From Gammaproteobacteria bacterium (lineage in GTDB: Bacteria > Pseudomonadota > Gammaproteobacteria > UWMA-0217), in contig JALSHZ010000052.1 in the NCBI GenBank assembly GCA_026981985.1, forward strand, positions 1 to 64,000: a DNA stretch of 64,000 nt, written 5' to 3'. Under the pieces are notes generated by a model. It did no database searches and was not told where the DNA came from. It worked only from the letters and a program-made list of their open reading frames with translations. Position numbers and translations under genes: made by a program. Positions 61,933 through 64,000 of the stretch are shown here, piece after piece; position 1 is the first letter of the stretch, and every line of letters begins with the position of its first letter.

Positions 61933-63321
61933 TTATTCGTATTGCTCCCGGTACTTGCGAATGACGTGCAGTGCAATGATGTTGAGTAGCAGGGTAATGA
62001 CGAACAGCCCCAGGCCGAGCGCAAAGGCCGCCAGCGTTTTCGGGTTGTCGAATTCCTGATCGCCCGTCAGTAGGGTAACGATTTGTACCGTCACTGTGGT
62101 GACCGCTTCTAGCGGGTTGATCGTCAGATTGGCAGACAGGCCAGCCGCCATTACGACGATCATGGTTTCGCCGATCGCACGCGAGGCGGCCAGCAAAATA
62201 CCGCCGACAATACCCGGCAGTGCAGCCGGAATCATCACCTGCTTGATGGTCTCGGAACGGGTTGCACCAAGGCCCAATGAGCCATCGCGCATTGCTCTGG
62301 GCACTGCTGAGATTGCGTCGTCCGACAGGGACGAGACAAATGGGATCAGCATGATGCCCATGACCAGGCCAGCGGCCAGCGCACTTTCGGAGGCCACATT
62401 CAATCCTATTGCTTCGCCCAGATTGCGTATAAAAGGCGCTACCGTCAGTGCAGCGAAAAAGCCATAGACGACCGTTGGAATGCCGGCCAGTATTTCCAGC
62501 ACCGGTTTGGCGATGGTACGTACTCTGGCCGTAGCATATTCCGACAGAAATATTGCCGACATCAGCCCGAGAGGCACCGCGATCAGCAGGGCAATGGAGG
62601 AAATCAGCAAGGTGCCGACAAAAAGCGGCACGGCACCAAACGCGCCAGAGCTGCCCACCTGGTCGGCACGTATCGCGGTCTGTGGACTCCAGTTGAGGCC
62701 AAACAGGAACTCGAAGGGCGATACTGACTGAAAAAACCGCAGCGCCTCGAACAACACCGAAAACACGATGCCGATCGTTGTCAGTATGGCAACGGCGGCG
62801 CAGCCGATCATTGCCCAACGTATGACGGTTTCGACTTTGTTGCGGGCACGTGTATCGGCTTTTACCAGGCGCAAGCCAATGAGCATGCCGATGAGTGCAG
62901 CGACCACGACGACCAGCGCCTTCGCCTGGCTGCTGATGGCCTTGAGGCGGAGATAGTGTTGCGCTGCTGCCTGTTTCGCCGGGTCTTCCTCGGCGCTGAT
63001 ATCGCCTGATTCGGCAAGATTGACGATTTCGTTGACGGTCAGGCCAAGCTGATCGGTAGATTGGCCTTGCATGATGTCGGGGAGGCTTGCGACCGTCAGA
63101 GAAGTGATGATCTGGGTCTGAAACGATGTCCACAGCAGCAGGATAATCACCGCCGGGATGCCAGCCCAGATGGCGACCATATAGCCATAGTAAGCCGGCA
63201 AAGAATGCAGACCGCGGTTACCTTTTGCCTTGTCGGAGACACGCAAGGCACGCTTGCGGCCAAGAAAATAGCCGAATAGCAGCAGTGCCACCAGTGTGAT
63301 CAGGATGGTTTGTATTGGCAT
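61933..63321 (-). CDS. pstC: Phosphate ABC transporter permease PstC
   Basis: A 462-residue permease, again longer than E. coli PstC (about 319). After a first helix it has a hydrophilic region of about 80 residues (MQGQSTDQLGLTVNEIVNLAESGDISAEEDPAKQ) and additional helices before the core (GAVPLFVGTLLISSIALLIAVPLGLMSAIFLSEYA; AMRDGSLGLGATRSETIKQVMIPAALPG). The core is intact, so transport is expected. It is separated from pstS by two hairpins. Confidence 0.93.
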   Translation of the reverse strand: MPIQTILITLVALLLFGYFLGRKRALRVSDKAKGNRGLHSLPAYYGYMVAIWAGIPAVIILLLWTSFQTQIITSLTVASLPDIMQGQSTDQLGLTVNEIVNLAESGDISAEEDPAKQAAAQHYLRLKAISSQAKALVVVVAALIGMLIGLRLVKADTRARNKVETVIRWAMIGCAAVAILTTIGIVFSVLFEALRFFQSVSPFEFLFGLNWSPQTAIRADQVGSSGAFGAVPLFVGTLLISSIALLIAVPLGLMSAIFLSEYATARVRTIAKPVLEILAGIPTVVYGFFAALTVAPFIRNLGEAIGLNVASESALAAGLVMGIMLIPFVSSLSDDAISAVPRAMRDGSLGLGATRSETIKQVMIPAALPGIVGGILLAASRAIGETMIVVMAAGLSANLTINPLEAVTTVTVQIVTLLTGDQEFDNPKTLAAFALGLGLFVITLLLNIIALHVIRKYREQYE

Positions 63322-63427
63322 GTTGTGACAACCCTTGAGGCTGGAAATCTAGCCCGCATTTCTCACCGGATTGGCGAACCCTCGCTAGCCTCTCGCCATC
63401 TGGTGAAAAATCCGGGCTAAACACAGT

Positions 63428-63454
63428 GAAACGGAGCGCATTGCGCTCCGTTTC
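63428..63454 (-). terminator. Hairpin between pstS and pstC (distal)
   Basis: GAAACGGAGCGCA and TGCGCTCCGTTTC are perfect complements of 13 bases around a single base, so the usable stem is about 11-12 bp. It probably acts as an attenuating terminator or mRNA stabiliser that lowers permease expression relative to pstS. Confidence 0.7.
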
Positions 63455-63461
63455 GATTCGA

Positions 63462-63480
63462 ACTGCGATTTTATCGCAGT
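63462..63480 (-). terminator. Hairpin between pstS and pstC (proximal)
   Basis: ACTGCGAT and ATCGCAGT form an 8-bp perfect stem with a 3-base loop two bases after the pstS stop codon. It forms a tandem pair with the hairpin at 63428-63454. Confidence 0.65.
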
Positions 63481-63482
63481 GC

Positions 63483-64000
63483 CTACTCGTTACCCAGCTT
63501 CAGTGGCTTCAATGCACGTGCATCTTTGGCCATCTGTGCGCGCTGTTCGTCACCCAGCGGGATCAGCCCCTTTTCGGTCAGGTAGCCATCGGGTCCCCAG
63601 GTGTCCTCTTCAGTGAATTCGACAATATACTCCTTGATGCCTGGTACCTTGCCAACGTGGTCGTTCTTCACATAGAAGAACAGTGGCCGTGACACAGGGT
63701 ATTTGCCATCCGCGATGTTGTCGAAGCTGATTTCGACGCCATCGACTTGTGCACCTTTGACCTTGTCACCGTTCTGGTCGAGGAAACTGAAGCCGAAGAT
63801 GCCCAGTGCATTCGGGTTCTTTTCCAGCTTTTGCACGATCAAGTTATCGTTCTCACCAGCTTCGATATAGGCGCCATCTTCGCGAACGGTGTGGCAGATG
63901 CCCTTATATTGCTGCTTCAGTGCTTTGGCCTTGTCCTTGTCACCGGCTTTCTTGGCTTTTTTCGAGGCTGCCTTGAGATCCTTGATCCAGCCGAATGTCT
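63483..64000 (-). CDS. pstS: Phosphate ABC transporter substrate-binding protein PstS, C-terminal part
   Basis: A partial gene that runs off the right edge of the window; the reading frame is open to 64000 and no start is seen. The visible 172 codons include GICHTVREDGAYIEAGENDN, NALGIFGFSFLDQNGDKVKGAQVDG and YPVSRPLFFYVKNDH, the latter typical of periplasmic PstS-family phosphate-binding proteins. A lysine-rich stretch (LKAASKKAKKAGDKDKAKALKQQYK) precedes them. It heads the phosphate operon. Confidence 0.9.
   Translation of the reverse strand, partial: TFGWIKDLKAASKKAKKAGDKDKAKALKQQYKGICHTVREDGAYIEAGENDNLIVQKLEKNPNALGIFGFSFLDQNGDKVKGAQVDGVEISFDNIADGKYPVSRPLFFYVKNDHVGKVPGIKEYIVEFTEEDTWGPDGYLTEKGLIPLGDEQRAQMAKDARALKPLKLGNE

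Noticed and set aside
61928-63133. 401-codon minus-strand frame over pstC
   Set aside because: Out-of-frame shadow of pstC; no known domain.

Overview
The window is about 64 kb of moderately GC-rich, densely coded chromosome that reads as a gammaproteobacterium. The neighbouring bcp, dapA and bamC genes (bcp divergent), the pstS-pstC-pstA-pstB-phoU-phoB-phoR order, a YbbN-type chaperedoxin and a GlyGly-CTERM surface protein all point that way. No rRNA, tRNA, CRISPR array or full-length transposase gene was found. Genus cannot be told from the sequence alone.

Layout. 0.2-1.3 kb: Kef-type antiporter. 1.4-8.9 kb: a signalling group of NarL-type response regulator, TonB-dependent receptor, exported ABC_sub_bind protein and BarA-like hybrid kinase with Hpt domain. 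8.9-12.6 kb: minus-strand second Kef antiporter, universal stress protein and SulP transporter. 13.0-23.5 kb: a compact Wzx/Wzy-type exopolysaccharide locus (tyrosine autokinase, UDP-glucuronate decarboxylase, initiating sugar-phosphate transferase, WecG/TagA transferase, flippase, polymerase/ligase, GalE, plus a convergent GH16 hydrolase). 23.6-25.6 kb: ECF sigma factor and an anti-sigma factor fused to a DsrE-like domain, divergent from an exported DsrE protein. 25.8-30.9 kb: porin, an unknown membrane-anchored protein, an LRR/Fn3/calcium-repeat surface protein. 31.2-34.7 kb: two PPK2 polyphosphate kinases, YbbN and small proteins. 35.0-39.1 kb: an exported PEP-synthase-like protein split by an in-frame TAG and a co-transcribed serine hydrolase with penicillin-binding motifs. 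39.3-41.6 kb: a toxin-antitoxin pair between direct repeats that duplicate the 3' end of a PIN-PhoH gene. 41.9-47.6 kb: bcp, dapA-bamC, an MBL hydrolase and an OmpA protein with sixteen 30-residue calcium-type repeats. 47.9-56.9 kb: chemoreceptor, rhodanese, aminotransferase, REC-GGDEF-EAL regulator, MscS channel, RluA-type pseudouridine synthase. 56.9-64.0 kb: the phosphate regulon, running off the right edge inside pstS.

The strongest unexpected signal is a family of six short non-autonomous transposable elements (two of 199 bp, four of 142 bp). All six are bounded by GTARCT-type inverted ends and each has its own 8-bp target duplication. They sit against gene boundaries: one immediately before the native stop codon of the response regulator, and four 20-61 bp upstream of start codons (autokinase, UDP-xylose synthase, porin, phoH). 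Other notable signals are a five-hairpin leader before the response regulator, the repeat-bounded toxin-antitoxin module, and the exported PEP-synthase-like protein paired with a serine hydrolase.
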